From assembly GCF_002794255.1 (NCBI RefSeq), contig NZ_PGGW01000069.1, positions 427,421-491,420 of the forward strand: a stretch of DNA of 64,000 nt, in the 5' to 3' direction. The notes under the pieces are model-generated. The model had not been told where the DNA came from. It did no database searches and saw only the letters and a list, made by a program, of their open reading frames with translations. A program made the position numbers and the translations under genes. Below, piece after piece: positions 8,040-20,299 of the stretch. The first letter of the stretch is position 1. Every line of letters starts with the position of its first letter. The DNA is from Streptomyces carminius (lineage in GTDB: Bacteria; Actinomycetota; Actinomycetes; Streptomycetales; Streptomycetaceae).

Positions 8040-8556
8040 CGCCTTCCGTGTCCGAGGTGGCGCCGGTGCCCAGGTGCGGGGCCAGCCGGCCGTGCAGGAC
8101 GCGCAGGGCCTTGGCGGCCTGACTCTTGACCGTGCCCGGCCGGCAGCCCAGCAGCCGCGCGGTCTCGGCCACGCTCAGGTCCTCGAAATAGCGCAGCACG
8201 ATCACCGCCCGCTGTCGAGGCGGCAGCAGCCGTACGGCCGCGGCCAGCGAGTGCTCCAGATCGACCGCCGCGAAGGCGTCGTCCGCGGCCCGTTCCGGCA
8301 GCTCGCCGTGGGGCAGCTCGCCGTGCCAGCGGCGCTGCCACCACGAGGTGCTGGTGTTCACCAGGGCCTTGCGGGCGTACGCCTCCGGGTTCTCGTCCGC
8401 GATCCGGTGCCATCTGGGCCACATCCTGGCCAGCACCGTCTGCAGCAGGTCCTCCGCCAGATGGGCGTCGCCCGTCAGCAGCCAGGCGACCCGCAGCAGC
8501 CGGGGGCCGCGCGCCGTGACGAACTCCTCGAAGCCCGGCGCCGCGTCCGTCACCAC
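8017..8556 (-). CDS. SigE-family ECF RNA polymerase sigma factor
   Basis: 179 residues with sigma region 2 (RGPRLLRVAWLLTGDAHLAE, then LLQTVLARMWPRW) and region 4 (LPPRQRAVIVLRYFEDLSVA, then GCRPGTVKSQAAKALRVL) as in the SigE-family group 4 factors of actinomycetes. It would direct RNA polymerase to a small regulon, probably including itself. GTG at 8556 begins the frame. The gene overlaps the putative anti-sigma gene downstream. No target promoter motif could be identified from this window alone. Confidence 0.9.
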   Translation of the reverse strand: MVTDAAPGFEEFVTARGPRLLRVAWLLTGDAHLAEDLLQTVLARMWPRWHRIADENPEAYARKALVNTSTSWWQRRWHGELPHGELPERAADDAFAAVDLEHSLAAAVRLLPPRQRAVIVLRYFEDLSVAETARLLGCRPGTVKSQAAKALRVLHGRLAPHLGTGATSDTEGGDRCARR

Positions 8557-8712
8557 GGTGTCCCCGGCTGTGTCCCTGCCATCGCGTTCCTGTCCGTGCG
8601 GTCCCTCTCACAACCGGTTCAACAGGGTGGGGTGGGGGTGGGGTTGCCCTCCGGGGCGGAGAAATCCAGTGCGATTTTCCGCGCCTCACTCCTTCGGGTG
8701 AGGCGCGATGCC

Positions 8713-10239
8713 TCACCCCCGGTGGCACAGCGCCTGGTTCGCCGGGGCGGCGCAGGGCAGCAGGCCGTGGGCGCGCAGGATGTTCTGCGCGGTGCCGCCG
8801 CCCAGGTAGTCGAGGAACTTCGAGGTCAGCGAGTCGGCGGGCGGCTGGGTGTAGGTGTGGGCGTACTCGACCTCCCAGTAGGGGTACGGCTTGCCGCCCG
8901 CGTCCTGGCTGTCCCGCCCGCCCTGTGCGCCCTGCCGCCGGTTCGGGCCGATCGCCCCGGTGTCCGGCGCGGTGCCGTCCAGCCGGAGCAGGGTGACGCC
9001 CTCGGTGCCGGTGGCCGCCCGGAGCTCGGCGTAGCCGATCGCCCCCGGCACCCGCCGTACGGTCTCCAGCACCTGCCGGGTGTCACCGCGCTCGCAGCGG
9101 AGGACCCTGGCGCGGGGGTCGTCCCGGCGGCGGCAGTCGCCGGAGGAGACACCGGGCTCGAAGCCGTCGAGCACCCGCCGCTGGAAGGCGCTCCGGGTGC
9201 CGGACTCCGAGTCCCGGCTGACCAGGCTGACCGGGAGGTCCGCCCCGCCGACCTCCCGCCAGTTGCGGACCTCCCCCGAGTAGAGGCGGCGCAGCTCGGC
9301 CGTGGAGATGTCCCGCACCCCGGTCCGCTCGTTGACCACCACCGCGAACACGGTCACCGCCACCGGGTGCGCGCGCAGCCGCGGGTAGCCGTCCGGGGCG
9401 GGGCCGTCGGACAGCGCGACGGCGGGCGGGGCGCCGTCCTTCGCGGCGCGGCCGAGGGAGTCGAGCCGGCGTATGCCGCCGAGGCTGCCCTCGGCCGCCA
9501 CGGTGATCCCGGCGCCCTCGCAGTCCTCCTCGTACGCCCTGCCGACCTCCGCCACCACCGGGGCGAACGCGGTGGAGCCCAGCACGGTGAGCTCGCCGGT
9601 GGTGCACTCCAGTGGGGGAGGCGGGCCCTCCAGTTGCATCCCGGTGCCGACGCCGGTGATCAGGATGAGGAAAGCGGCGAGCCCGAGGTAGAGGGCGCGC
9701 GGACCGCGGTACTGGCGGTTGGGCCGGATGCGGCCCTCGTTGACCGTGCCCTCCAGCCGTACGTCGCCGTCCAGTCCGCCGCCGGTGAGCAGGACCAGCA
9801 GCTTGAAGTGGTCCCCGGTGTTCAGCGGGACGTTGGGGACACGGACCCGGCCGCCCTCGTAGCGCAGGCCGTTCTCGGGAGTGAGCCGTTCCATCAGCCC
9901 GGGCGGGCTGGGATCGGTGACGGCGACCCCGAGCACCCGGCGGCCGGTGAACACCGCGCACAGCGGCACCTCGTAGTCGGCCCGGGCGATGTCCTTGACC
10001 CCGTCGTTCTCGATGCGCAGCAGCACCAGGGTGGCGTCGGTCAGCTCCCGGTCGTCGCCGAACAGGCCGAGCCGGGCGCCGGCCCGGCCGGGGCGGGTGT
10101 CGGAGCCGATCGCGGTGTCCATCTGGACGCGGTAGCCGATGCGGCGGCGGCCCGGCCGGAGCCGGTCGTAGGCCATGACGGTGACGGTCGCGACGATGCC
10201 GAGGGTGCCGAGCACGGTCTCGGCGGACAGCCACTCCAC
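8713..10239 (-). CDS. Membrane-anchored PstS/PBP-like substrate-binding protein
   Basis: 508 residues in three parts. Residues 1-24 are a first membrane segment. Residues 30-180 look like a beta-rich domain. A second membrane helix lies at about 182-202. Residues 212-505 form a phosphate-binding-protein-like domain (LTVLGSTAFAPVVAEVGRAY, then SRDSESGTRSAFQRRV with the Ser/Thr-rich anion loop). This is the fold of PstS, but the domain is tethered to the membrane rather than made as a lipoprotein, and no pstCAB transporter genes are near. It may sense rather than import its ligand. ATG at 10239; monocistronic. Confidence 0.75.
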   Translation of the reverse strand: MEWLSAETVLGTLGIVATVTVMAYDRLRPGRRRIGYRVQMDTAIGSDTRPGRAGARLGLFGDDRELTDATLVLLRIENDGVKDIARADYEVPLCAVFTGRRVLGVAVTDPSPPGLMERLTPENGLRYEGGRVRVPNVPLNTGDHFKLLVLLTGGGLDGDVRLEGTVNEGRIRPNRQYRGPRALYLGLAAFLILITGVGTGMQLEGPPPPLECTTGELTVLGSTAFAPVVAEVGRAYEEDCEGAGITVAAEGSLGGIRRLDSLGRAAKDGAPPAVALSDGPAPDGYPRLRAHPVAVTVFAVVVNERTGVRDISTAELRRLYSGEVRNWREVGGADLPVSLVSRDSESGTRSAFQRRVLDGFEPGVSSGDCRRRDDPRARVLRCERGDTRQVLETVRRVPGAIGYAELRAATGTEGVTLLRLDGTAPDTGAIGPNRRQGAQGGRDSQDAGGKPYPYWEVEYAHTYTQPPADSLTSKFLDYLGGGTAQNILRAHGLLPCAAPANQALCHRG

Positions 10240-10419
10240 GGGGTACCTCGCACTGGTGGTCGGAAGGGGGAGTGGGGGGCGGGACGGGGGTGAGGGGAAT
10301 GTACGTCCGCCGGTCGCCGTGGAAACCGGGGTGCCCCAGGCTTCACCGGGGGTTCACCGGAGGGCCGGGCTCCGTCACCGGCCCGTCGCCCGGCAAACCG
10401 TTTCCCGGCCCGGGGGACG

Positions 10420-10998
10420 GTGTGCCAGGGTCGGAGGGTGGAATCGTCCCGACGTGATCTGCTGCGCCGGCAGTTCGACCTGACCTGGGCGCTGCTGGAG
10501 TACCACCTGGAGCGGCTGGTGGAGGAGGACTTCCGGTGGGAGCCCGCGGCCCACTGCTGGACGGTGCGCCGGGATCCCGGGGGCCGCTGGGTGCCGGACT
10601 GGGCGGAGACCGAGCCCGATCCCGTACCGGTCCCCACGATCGCCTGGCTCAGCTGGCACATCGGCTGGTGGTGGGGCACGGCCGCCGACCACGCGGCGGG
10701 GCGGACGCCGCGGGAGCGGACCGAGGTCGTCTGGCCGGGGAGCGGGCGGGCCGCCGTGGAGTGGCTGCGCGGCCTGCGCGCGGAGTGGCTGGTGGTGCTG
10801 GACCGGCTCACCGACGCGGAGCTGGACGCCACCGCCCCCTTCCCCTGGCAGGGCGACCCCGCTCGTACGGTCGCCGACACGGCGGCCTGGGTGAACGCGG
10901 AGCTGATGAAGAACGCCGCCGAGATCGGCCAGCTCCGGCTGCTGCGCGCGGCGTCCGCCGGGACGGGCGCACCGGGCGGGACGGGGGAGCGGGGCTGA
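10420..10998 (+). CDS. DinB/DUF664-family protein
   Basis: Up to 192 residues. The core RRQFDLTWALLEYHLERL, WLSWHIGWWWGTAADHA and the C-terminal AAWVNAELMKNAAEIG match DinB-like four-helix-bundle proteins of Streptomyces; the His of WHIGWWW and later His/Asp positions may bind a metal. The function of this group is unknown; related proteins act as thiol-dependent metalloenzymes. The start is uncertain: GTG 10420 with GGGGGA two bases before it, or GTG 10438, which touches a GGAGG. The gene is divergent from the PBP-like gene. Confidence 0.8.
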   Translation: MCQGRRVESSRRDLLRRQFDLTWALLEYHLERLVEEDFRWEPAAHCWTVRRDPGGRWVPDWAETEPDPVPVPTIAWLSWHIGWWWGTAADHAAGRTPRERTEVVWPGSGRAAVEWLRGLRAEWLVVLDRLTDAELDATAPFPWQGDPARTVADTAAWVNAELMKNAAEIGQLRLLRAASAGTGAPGGTGERG

Positions 10999-11033
10999 TC
11001 CGGACGCGCCGCTCCTCGCGCGGCGCGCCCGGG

Positions 11034-11291
11034 TCAGTCCCGTTCCAGCCAGCCCTCGTACTCCGCGGCGAGGGCGTCCAGCCCGGCCGGGTCGTACGCG
11101 CCGCCGGGGTCGTCGAGGACGAGGAGCCACTGGGCGTCCTCGGCGTCGTCCTCGCCGGCCAGCGCCTCGCGTATCGGGCGCGGTTCCTCCGGCAGGCCGA
11201 GCCGGTCGGCCAGTTCCCCGGCCGCCTCCTCGGCGGTGTCGCGGTCGGGGAGCACCAGGATGTGTCGTACGGGTCGGGTGTCGCTGCTCAC
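11034..11291 (-). CDS. Conserved small protein, possibly RraB-like
   Basis: 85 residues starting at GTG 11291 (VSSDTRPVRHILVLPDRDTA). The VRHILVLPDRDTAEEAA start and the EDAQWLLVLDD segment are reminiscent of the ribonuclease E inhibitor RraB fold, with a strand-helix-strand arrangement, but the match is weak. It is very acidic and lacks cysteines and membrane segments. It is divergent from holA with only 70 bp between the starts, so the two promoters must overlap. Confidence 0.6.
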   Translation of the reverse strand: MSSDTRPVRHILVLPDRDTAEEAAGELADRLGLPEEPRPIREALAGEDDAEDAQWLLVLDDPGGAYDPAGLDALAAEYEGWLERD

Positions 11292-11361
11292 CGCGCCATT
11301 GTGGGACAGGGCGTGGCGCCGCCGAGGTGCGGGGCCGCCGGGGCGTGGGATGCTGTCGGCG

Positions 11362-12357
11362 ATGGCAGCCAGAACATCCAGGAAGTCCGTATCCGGCGAT
11401 CCGCTCGCCCCCGTCACGCTCGCGGTGGGCCAGGAGGACCTGCTGCTCGACCGCGCGGTGCGCGAGGTGGTCGACGCGGCCCGCGCCGCCGACGCCGACA
11501 CCGACGTGCGCGAGCTGGCCTCCCCCGACCTGCGGCCCGGCACCCTCGCCGAGCTGACCAGCCCCTCGCTGTTCGCCGAGCGCAAGGTCGTGGTCGTGCG
11601 GGACGCGCAGGATCTGGCGGCGGACACCGTCAAGGACGTCAAGGAGTATCTGAAGGCCCCGGCCGAGGAGATCACCCTGGTGCTGCTGCACGCGGGCGGC
11701 GCCCGGGGCAAGGGGTTGCTGGACGCCGCGCGCAAGGCGGGCGCCCGCGAGGTGGCCTGTCCGAAGATGACCAAGCCCGCCGACCGGCAGGCGTTCGTGC
11801 GGGGCGAGTTCCGGGCCTTCGGCCGCTCGGCCACCCCCGAGGCGTGCCAGGCGCTGGTGGACGCCCTCGGCAGCGATCTGCGCGAGCTGGCCGGCGCCTG
11901 CTCCCAGCTCGTCGCCGACATCGAGGGCACCATCGACGAGGCCGTCGTCGCCCGCTACTACAGCGGCCGGGCCGAGGCGTCCAGTTTCACCATCGCCGAC
12001 CGGGCGGTGGAGGGCCGGCTGCCCGAGGCGCTGGAGGCGCTGCGCTGGTCGCTGTCCACGGGGGTCGCCCCGGTGCTGGTCGTCAGCGCCCTGGCGCAGG
12101 GGGTGCGGGCCATCGGCAAGCTGCTGGACGCCCCGCGCGGCATGCGCCCCGGCGATCTGGCCCGGGAGCTGGGCATGCCGCCGTGGAAGATCGACCGGGT
12201 CCGCCAGCAGTTGCGCGGCTGGTCGGCGGACGGGGTGGCCGTGGCGCTGCGCGCGGTGGCGGAGGCGGACGGGGCGGTCAAGGGCGGCGGGGACGATCCG
12301 GAGTACGCCCTGGAGAAGGCGGTCATGGCCGTCGCCCGGGCGGCACGCTCCCGCTGA
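11362..12357 (+). CDS. holA: DNA polymerase III subunit delta (HolA)
   Basis: 331 residues from ATG 11362; an in-frame ATG at 11350 is an alternative. The protein shows the delta-subunit pattern: PVTLAVGQEDLLLDRAVREV at the N-terminus, ASPSLFAERKVVVVRDA-like AAA+ strand (SPSLFAERKVVVVRDAQD), the central LLHAGGARGKGLLDAARKAG and the C-terminal clamp-loader collar domain. Delta opens the sliding clamp in the DnaX clamp-loader complex during chromosome replication. Unlike many Streptomyces loci, I see no comEA/comEC genes upstream of it. The gene ends against a convergent sigma-factor gene. Confidence 0.93.
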   Translation: MAARTSRKSVSGDPLAPVTLAVGQEDLLLDRAVREVVDAARAADADTDVRELASPDLRPGTLAELTSPSLFAERKVVVVRDAQDLAADTVKDVKEYLKAPAEEITLVLLHAGGARGKGLLDAARKAGAREVACPKMTKPADRQAFVRGEFRAFGRSATPEACQALVDALGSDLRELAGACSQLVADIEGTIDEAVVARYYSGRAEASSFTIADRAVEGRLPEALEALRWSLSTGVAPVLVVSALAQGVRAIGKLLDAPRGMRPGDLARELGMPPWKIDRVRQQLRGWSADGVAVALRAVAEADGAVKGGGDDPEYALEKAVMAVARAARSR

Positions 12358-12384
12358 GGGCGCGCCCCGCGGGCGAGGCCGCGC

Positions 12385-12411
12385 CCCGCCTGGGGACGAA
12401 GCCCCGGCGGG
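12385..12411. terminator. Possible bulged hairpin terminator between holA and the sigJ-like gene
   Basis: CCCGCC-T-GGGG pairs with CCCC-GGCGGG around the loop ACGAAG, a ten-base-pair stem with a one-base bulge. It lies 28 bp past the holA stop and serves a convergent gene pair. No T-tract follows. Confidence 0.5.
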
Positions 12412-12436
12412 ACGCGCCCCCGGCGGGACGCGCCCC
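12405..12436. repeat. Tandem 16-bp direct repeat
   Basis: The unit CGGCGGGACGCGCCCC occurs twice without a gap (12405-12420 and 12421-12436), and a degenerate third start follows. It sits in the short spacer between the convergent holA and sigJ-like genes and overlaps the right arm of the hairpin there. It probably arose by slippage. Confidence 0.8.
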
Positions 12437-12449
12437 CCGGCGGGCGCCC

Positions 12450-13325
12450 TCAGACGCCGGGCGCCCGCAGGTCGAGCCGGGCGAGGCGCTCGGGGTCGGT
12501 GAGGGAGTCGATCGCGGTGATCCTTCCGCGCGTGACCGTGAACGCCATGACGGAGACCGGCCGTCCCTCCGCGACCGCGACGAATCCGGCGACCCCGTTG
12601 ACGAGCGCGGGGTACGCGGCCCGGGCGAACCTCGCGTAGGTGACCGCCTGTCCGGCCACGGCCGCCGCGCCGCGGACCGGACCACCCCGGTCGGACCGGG
12701 CCACGACGTCCGGGTCGAGGACCGCGACGAGCGCCTCCAGATCGCCGCCGCGGGCGGCGGTGAGGAAGGCGTCGACGACCTCGCGCTGGCGGACGGGACC
12801 GGCGTCGGGTGCCGGAGCCTCGCCCCGCACGCGCCGCCGGGCGCGGCTGGCGAGCTGCCGGGCCGCGGCCGGGCTGCGGCCGACGACGGGTGCGATCTCG
12901 TCGAAGGGCACGGCGAACAGGTCGTGGAGGACGAAGGCGAGGCGCTCGGCGGGTGACAGGGACTCCAGGACCACGAGCAGTGCCAGACCGACCGAGTCGG
13001 CGATCAGCGCCCGGTGCTCGGGATCGGTGCCGTCCGGGCCGTCGACGACGGGGTCGGGCATGCGCACCCCCATCGGCTCCTCGCGCCGCGAGGAGCGCGA
13101 GCGGAGCATGTCCAGACACACCCGCCCGACCACCGTCGTCAGCCAGCCGCCCAGGTTCCCGACGCCGTCGCCGCCGGTGCGGCTGAGCCTGAACCAGGCC
13201 TCCTGGACGGCGTCGTCCGCCTCGCTCAGCGAACCGAGCATCCGGTAGGCCACCGCCCGCAGGTGGGCGCGGTGCTCCTCGAAACGCCGGGCCAGGAGTT
13301 CGTCCTCGCTCACCGGTACCGTCAC
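12450..13325 (-). CDS. SigJ-family ECF sigma factor with SnoaL-like C-terminal domain
   Basis: 291 residues. Region 2 (EEHRAHLRAVAYRMLGSLSE, then DDAVQEAWFRL) and region 4 (LESLSPAERLAFVLHDLFAV, then DEIAPVVGRSPAAARQLASR) are typical of ECF41/SigJ sigma factors. The last hundred residues (EVVDAFLTAARGGDLEALVA, then LDPDVV) form the SnoaL-like domain that replaces a separate anti-sigma factor in ECF41 proteins. ECF41 genes are usually next to carboxymuconolactone-decarboxylase/oxidoreductase genes, and exactly such a gene lies 49 bp upstream, read in the same direction. Confidence 0.92.
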   Translation of the reverse strand: MTVPVSEDELLARRFEEHRAHLRAVAYRMLGSLSEADDAVQEAWFRLSRTGGDGVGNLGGWLTTVVGRVCLDMLRSRSSRREEPMGVRMPDPVVDGPDGTDPEHRALIADSVGLALLVVLESLSPAERLAFVLHDLFAVPFDEIAPVVGRSPAAARQLASRARRRVRGEAPAPDAGPVRQREVVDAFLTAARGGDLEALVAVLDPDVVARSDRGGPVRGAAAVAGQAVTYARFARAAYPALVNGVAGFVAVAEGRPVSVMAFTVTRGRITAIDSLTDPERLARLDLRAPGV

Positions 13326-13374
13326 CGTCCTCTCGTCGTGCCGGGGCCCGTGCCGGGTGCGGGCCCGCGCCGGA

Positions 13375-13842
13375 TCAGGACTGCTCCCAGGACTGCTGTC
13401 CGGCCGTCTGCCGGGTGACGGCGTTGAGACGGTTGAAGAGGTTGGTCACGCCGATCATGAGGACGAGGGAGGCCAGTCCCCGCTCGTCGTAGTGCCGGGC
13501 GGCCTCGTCCCAGACCGGGTCCGGCACCGGGTCGGCCGTGTCGCCGAGCCGGGTGGCGGCCTCCGCCAGCGCCAGCGCGGCACGCTCGGCGCCGGTGAAG
13601 AAGGGCGTCTCCCGCCAGGCCGCCAGCGCGGCGAGCCGGTCCTCGTCCACGCCCGCCTTCCGGGCACTGCGTACGCCTCCCACCACGCAGACGCCGCAGC
13701 CGTTGATCTGGCTGGCGCGCAGGTGCACCAGTTCCAGGGTGCTCTGCGCCACTCCTCCCGACCCGATGGCCCGCATCAGCGCGGGAACGGCCTTCCCGGC
13801 CTCGGGGATGACCACGGCCGGGTTCTTCATACGTGTCCGCAC
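13375..13842 (-). CDS. Carboxymuconolactone decarboxylase/AhpD-like protein, ECF41 partner
   Basis: 155 residues from GTG 13842, chosen because AAGGAGAGAG lies seven bases upstream; ATG 13830 is a later option. The protein has the CMD/AhpD helical fold, with LELVHLRASQINGCGVCVVG around a CxxC. In AhpD the CxxC is followed by a catalytic His, but here the stretch is CGVCVVGGV without that His, so the peroxidase relay may be altered. Known ECF41 sigma factors control neighbouring genes of this kind. Transcription would start from an ECF41-type promoter upstream of 13842; I could not pick one out. Confidence 0.88.
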   Translation of the reverse strand: MRTRMKNPAVVIPEAGKAVPALMRAIGSGGVAQSTLELVHLRASQINGCGVCVVGGVRSARKAGVDEDRLAALAAWRETPFFTGAERAALALAEAATRLGDTADPVPDPVWDEAARHYDERGLASLVLMIGVTNLFNRLNAVTRQTAGQQSWEQS

Positions 13843-13988
13843 GATCTCTCTCCTTACGCGTCGCCGTGTCGCGACGCTTTCGGATACCGCCGCTGATCGC
13901 GGTGGCGCGGATGTCATCCGCCGTCTCTCTGACGTACGGGAGTGCGGGAGTGTGACCGGGTGGGGGGAGGGCGGGGGCACGAAACGCG

Positions 13989-14022
13989 TACCGCCCGCCG
14001 TGGGGGATCACGGCGGGCGGTA
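13989..14022. terminator. Perfect hairpin downstream of rpsT
   Basis: TACCGCCCGCCGTG and CACGGCGGGCGGTA form a 14-bp perfect stem around GGGGAT. It lies about 160 bp past the end of rpsT and 147 bp before the CMD gene, within the 341-bp gap 13843-14183, and would separate these two minus-strand units. No T-tract follows, as is usual in Streptomyces. Nothing else was recognised in that gap. Confidence 0.75.
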
Positions 14023-14183
14023 CGGGCGGGCCCTTCGGCCCGGTGCTCTGTGGTGCGCCGCACCCGCGTGGCGAACGCAGGCCGCGTGCGGCGCGGGGTG
14101 GGCCGGTACGGAGCGGTGAGAGGGTCCGCTGAGATCCGTACGGCCCCGGGCCGGGAAGGCCGGTCCCGAGGGGCCCCGAGGAA

Positions 14184-14450
14184 TCAGCCCTGGAGAGCGG
14201 AGACCTTCTGGGCGAGCGCCGACTTCTTGTTGGCGGCCTGGTTCTTGTGGATGACGCCCTTGCTGGCGGCCTTGTCGAGCTTCCGGCCCGCCACGCGCGC
14301 GGCCTCGACGGCCTTCTCCGCGTCACCGGCGGCGATCGCCTCACGGGTGCGGCGGATCGCGGTCTTCAGCTCGGACTTGACCGCCTTGTTGCGCTGGCGG
14401 GCCTTCTCGTTGGTCTTGATCCGCTTGATCTGGGACTTGATGTTCGCCAC
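14184..14450 (-). CDS. rpsT: 30S ribosomal protein S20
   Basis: 88 residues, the usual length. The start MANIKSQIKRIKTNEKARQR and the Lys/Ala-rich helical body (SELKTAIRRTREAIAAGDAE) are diagnostic of bS20, which binds 16S rRNA early in 30S assembly. It is divergent from lepA with 224 bp between the starts, the arrangement seen in Streptomyces chromosomes. Transcription is closed by the 13989-14022 hairpin. Confidence 0.98.
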   Translation of the reverse strand: MANIKSQIKRIKTNEKARQRNKAVKSELKTAIRRTREAIAAGDAEKAVEAARVAGRKLDKAASKGVIHKNQAANKKSALAQKVSALQG

Positions 14451-14674
14451 GAAGGAGCCTTCTCAGAAAAGTGGGTTGGGTGTGGTGCGGTGCCCTGGCA
14501 CGGTGGCCGCGCCCCTCCCGTCCGGCCGTCTCCCGGCGCGTCCTGCCGCACCGGAGCCGGTGCCGCGAGGGCACAAGACACAGTGGGTCAGGCTACCAGC
14601 AGGCCTGATCGCCGCCCAAACCGGACCGGACGCGCCGCTCGTGGGACGATGGGGGAGACGTATCGACCCGAGCC

Positions 14675-16576
<1,902 letters not shown>

Positions 16577-16971
16577 CGGAGGGCGGGCGGCGGACGCCGT
16601 ACCGGGGCCGGGCCGGGGGCACCGGCGCGGGGCACGGATCCGCCCGCCGGCGGCAGGCGCCCGTTCGCCCGGAAGGGCGAGCGGGCGCCTTCGTACGGTG
16701 GCCCGCACCCCTCCGACCGGGCAGACCATCGGGTATGCCGGGTATGTATCGCGGAGGTCACGGCTTCGGGGAGGCCGCGCGCGGGCTCTTTCACGGTGCG
16801 GTCTTCCCGCTTAGGCTGACCATCCGCTCGGTGGTTACTCGTGAGTCACCTCAGTGCGCGGCACGGACCCCGTACAGAACCCATACCGACCCCTTCACCG
16901 CACCCCGGTACTCCGGGTACACCGAGCCTTGGAGCCACCCCCCTGCACCGTCGCGGGCCCCGGAGGATGTT
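16577..16971. other. 395-bp gap: lepA terminator and upstream region of the acyl-CoA synthetase
   Basis: The first part carries the hairpin at 16655-16690. After that I see no gene. The less GC-rich stretch 16795-16870 (around CTTAGGCTGACC and GGTTACTCGTGAGTC) is the likeliest promoter area for the acyl-CoA synthetase gene, but no confident -35/-10 pair can be named. Confidence 0.5.
16655..16690. terminator. lepA terminator hairpin
   Basis: AGGCGCCCG-T-TCGCCC pairs with GGGCGA-G-CGGGCGCCT around a GGAA tetraloop, sixteen pairs with one T-G wobble. It lies 79 bp beyond the lepA stop; a T-poor tail follows. Confidence 0.8.
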
Positions 16972-18861
<1,890 letters not shown>

Positions 18862-18864
18862 GCC

Positions 18865-18924
18865 GGGCGGCGGCGCCCGGCGCGGGCGCCGCCGCGTCCA
18901 GCCCCGCGCCGGGCGCCGCCGCCC
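18865..18924. terminator. Bidirectional terminator, 22-bp perfect arms
   Basis: Arms 18865-18886 and 18903-18924 (GGGCGGCGGCGCCCGGCGCG in the left arm) are perfectly complementary around a 16-base loop. It starts four bases after the acyl-CoA synthetase stop and ends one base before the stop codon of the convergent VWA gene, so it serves both. Confidence 0.85.
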
Positions 18925-18925
18925 C

Positions 18926-20299
18926 TCAGCCGATGGTGACGACACGGGCCCAGGACGGCGGGGCGCCCGGGACGTACTCGGGGTCCTCCTCGTCCACGGC
19001 GGGGGAGGGACGGGGGAAGAGGCCGACGACGGTACGGCAGGGCGGTCGCGCGGAGGGCCACGGCGTCTGGCCGTCCGTCAGGGCGACGACCACGTCCGGG
19101 CGGGGCCGGGAGCGGAGCGCCCGGGTGAAACCGGAGCGCAGGTCCGTTCCGCCGCCGCCGACCAGTTCGATGTCCTCGGCGCGGCAGAGCGGGACGGCGA
19201 TCCCGGCCGCCGCGTCGCAGGAGATCACCGAGACCAGGTCGCGCCGCCCGCCCACCGCCCGTGAGATCGCCGCCACCTCCAGCAGCGCGCCGCCCAGCTC
19301 GGCGTCACTCACCGACCCGGAGGTGTCGATCACGACGCAGACCCGGGGCGGCGTACGGCGCAGGCTCGGCAGCAGCACCCCGGGGACGCCGGCCGAGCGC
19401 CGGGACGGACGCCGGTAACTGTGGTCCTCGCCCGCCCCCGGCGCGCCCATCGCCGAGCGGACCGCCGCCCCCAGCAGCTGCCGCCACGGCTGCGGCGGGT
19501 GGAACGCCTCGTCCGCCCACCGGCGCCAGCCCTCCGGGGCGTCGCCCGGCCGGCCCCTGATCCCCTCCGCGATCCGGAAGCGGACCGCGTCCCGCTGCTG
19601 CCTGCTCAGCCCGTGCGCCCCGGCGGGCCCCAGGTCCCACGGCCGGTCCTGCCCGTCGGCGCCGCTGCCGCAGTCCAGCCAGGCCGGCTCCGCGGTGAGC
19701 CCCGACAGCGACGCCGTCCGCAGGTACTCCTCCATCAGCAGCCCGTCGGAAAGCCCCAGCAGCGACGGGAGCACCGCCCCGGTGGGCAGGGGCAGGCCGT
19801 CGCCGTAGATGTCGTCGTTGATCTCGAAGTCGGCGGCGATGTTCCGGCGCAGCCTCCCCTGGTCCCCGGCCGGGGGGATCCCCGGCCCGCCCCGACCGCC
19901 CGGTCCCTGCTCCCGGTGCTCCCGCGCGTACCTCTCGCCCCGCCCGTGGTGGTCCCGGAGCAGATGGGAGACCTCGTGCACCCAGACGCCCGCCAGCTCC
20001 TCCACCGGGGTGCGCGCCACGAAGCCGGGGGAGACGTAGCAGCGCCAGTGCGCGTCCACCGCCATCGTCGGCACCGACCGGTCCGCCACCACGTGCAGCG
20101 CGAAGAGCGCGTCGGCCAGGTAGGGGCGGACCGTCACCGCGTGCAGCCGGGCGGCCAGCAGCTTCTCCGTGTCCAGCGGGAGGCCGGTCCCGGCGGGGCG
20201 GCCGGAGCCGGCCGGTTCCGGTACGGCGGCCCGCACCGGGCGCGGCGGCGCGGGACGGGGCACCGGGCGCGGCAGCGGGCGCTCCGCGGCCCCCGTCAC
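18926..20299 (-). CDS. Putative zinc metallopeptidase plus VWA-like protein (DUF2201 type)
   Basis: 457 residues from GTG 20299, overlapping the MoxR stop (GTGA). The N-terminal half contains GVWVHEVSHLLRDH, an HExxH zinc-peptidase motif, then an Asn/Asp-rich stretch AADFEINDDIYGDGLPLP, as in the metallopeptidase domain of DUF2201 proteins. The C-terminal half is VWA-like: CVVIDTSGSVSDAELG carries the DxSGS part of the MIDAS metal site, and VVALTDGQTPW the later Asp. MoxR ATPases with VWA partners act as metal-insertion or remodelling chaperones; the substrate here is unknown. Cytoplasmic, no signal peptide. Confidence 0.88.
   Translation of the reverse strand: MTGAAERPLPRPVPRPAPPRPVRAAVPEPAGSGRPAGTGLPLDTEKLLAARLHAVTVRPYLADALFALHVVADRSVPTMAVDAHWRCYVSPGFVARTPVEELAGVWVHEVSHLLRDHHGRGERYAREHREQGPGGRGGPGIPPAGDQGRLRRNIAADFEINDDIYGDGLPLPTGAVLPSLLGLSDGLLMEEYLRTASLSGLTAEPAWLDCGSGADGQDRPWDLGPAGAHGLSRQQRDAVRFRIAEGIRGRPGDAPEGWRRWADEAFHPPQPWRQLLGAAVRSAMGAPGAGEDHSYRRPSRRSAGVPGVLLPSLRRTPPRVCVVIDTSGSVSDAELGGALLEVAAISRAVGGRRDLVSVISCDAAAGIAVPLCRAEDIELVGGGGTDLRSGFTRALRSRPRPDVVVALTDGQTPWPSARPPCRTVVGLFPRPSPAVDEEDPEYVPGAPPSWARVVTIG

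Noticed and set aside
12450..13325. Sigma gene as a regulator of the whole left region
   Set aside because: ECF41 factors usually control only their neighbouring CMD gene. No shared promoter motif was found at other genes here.
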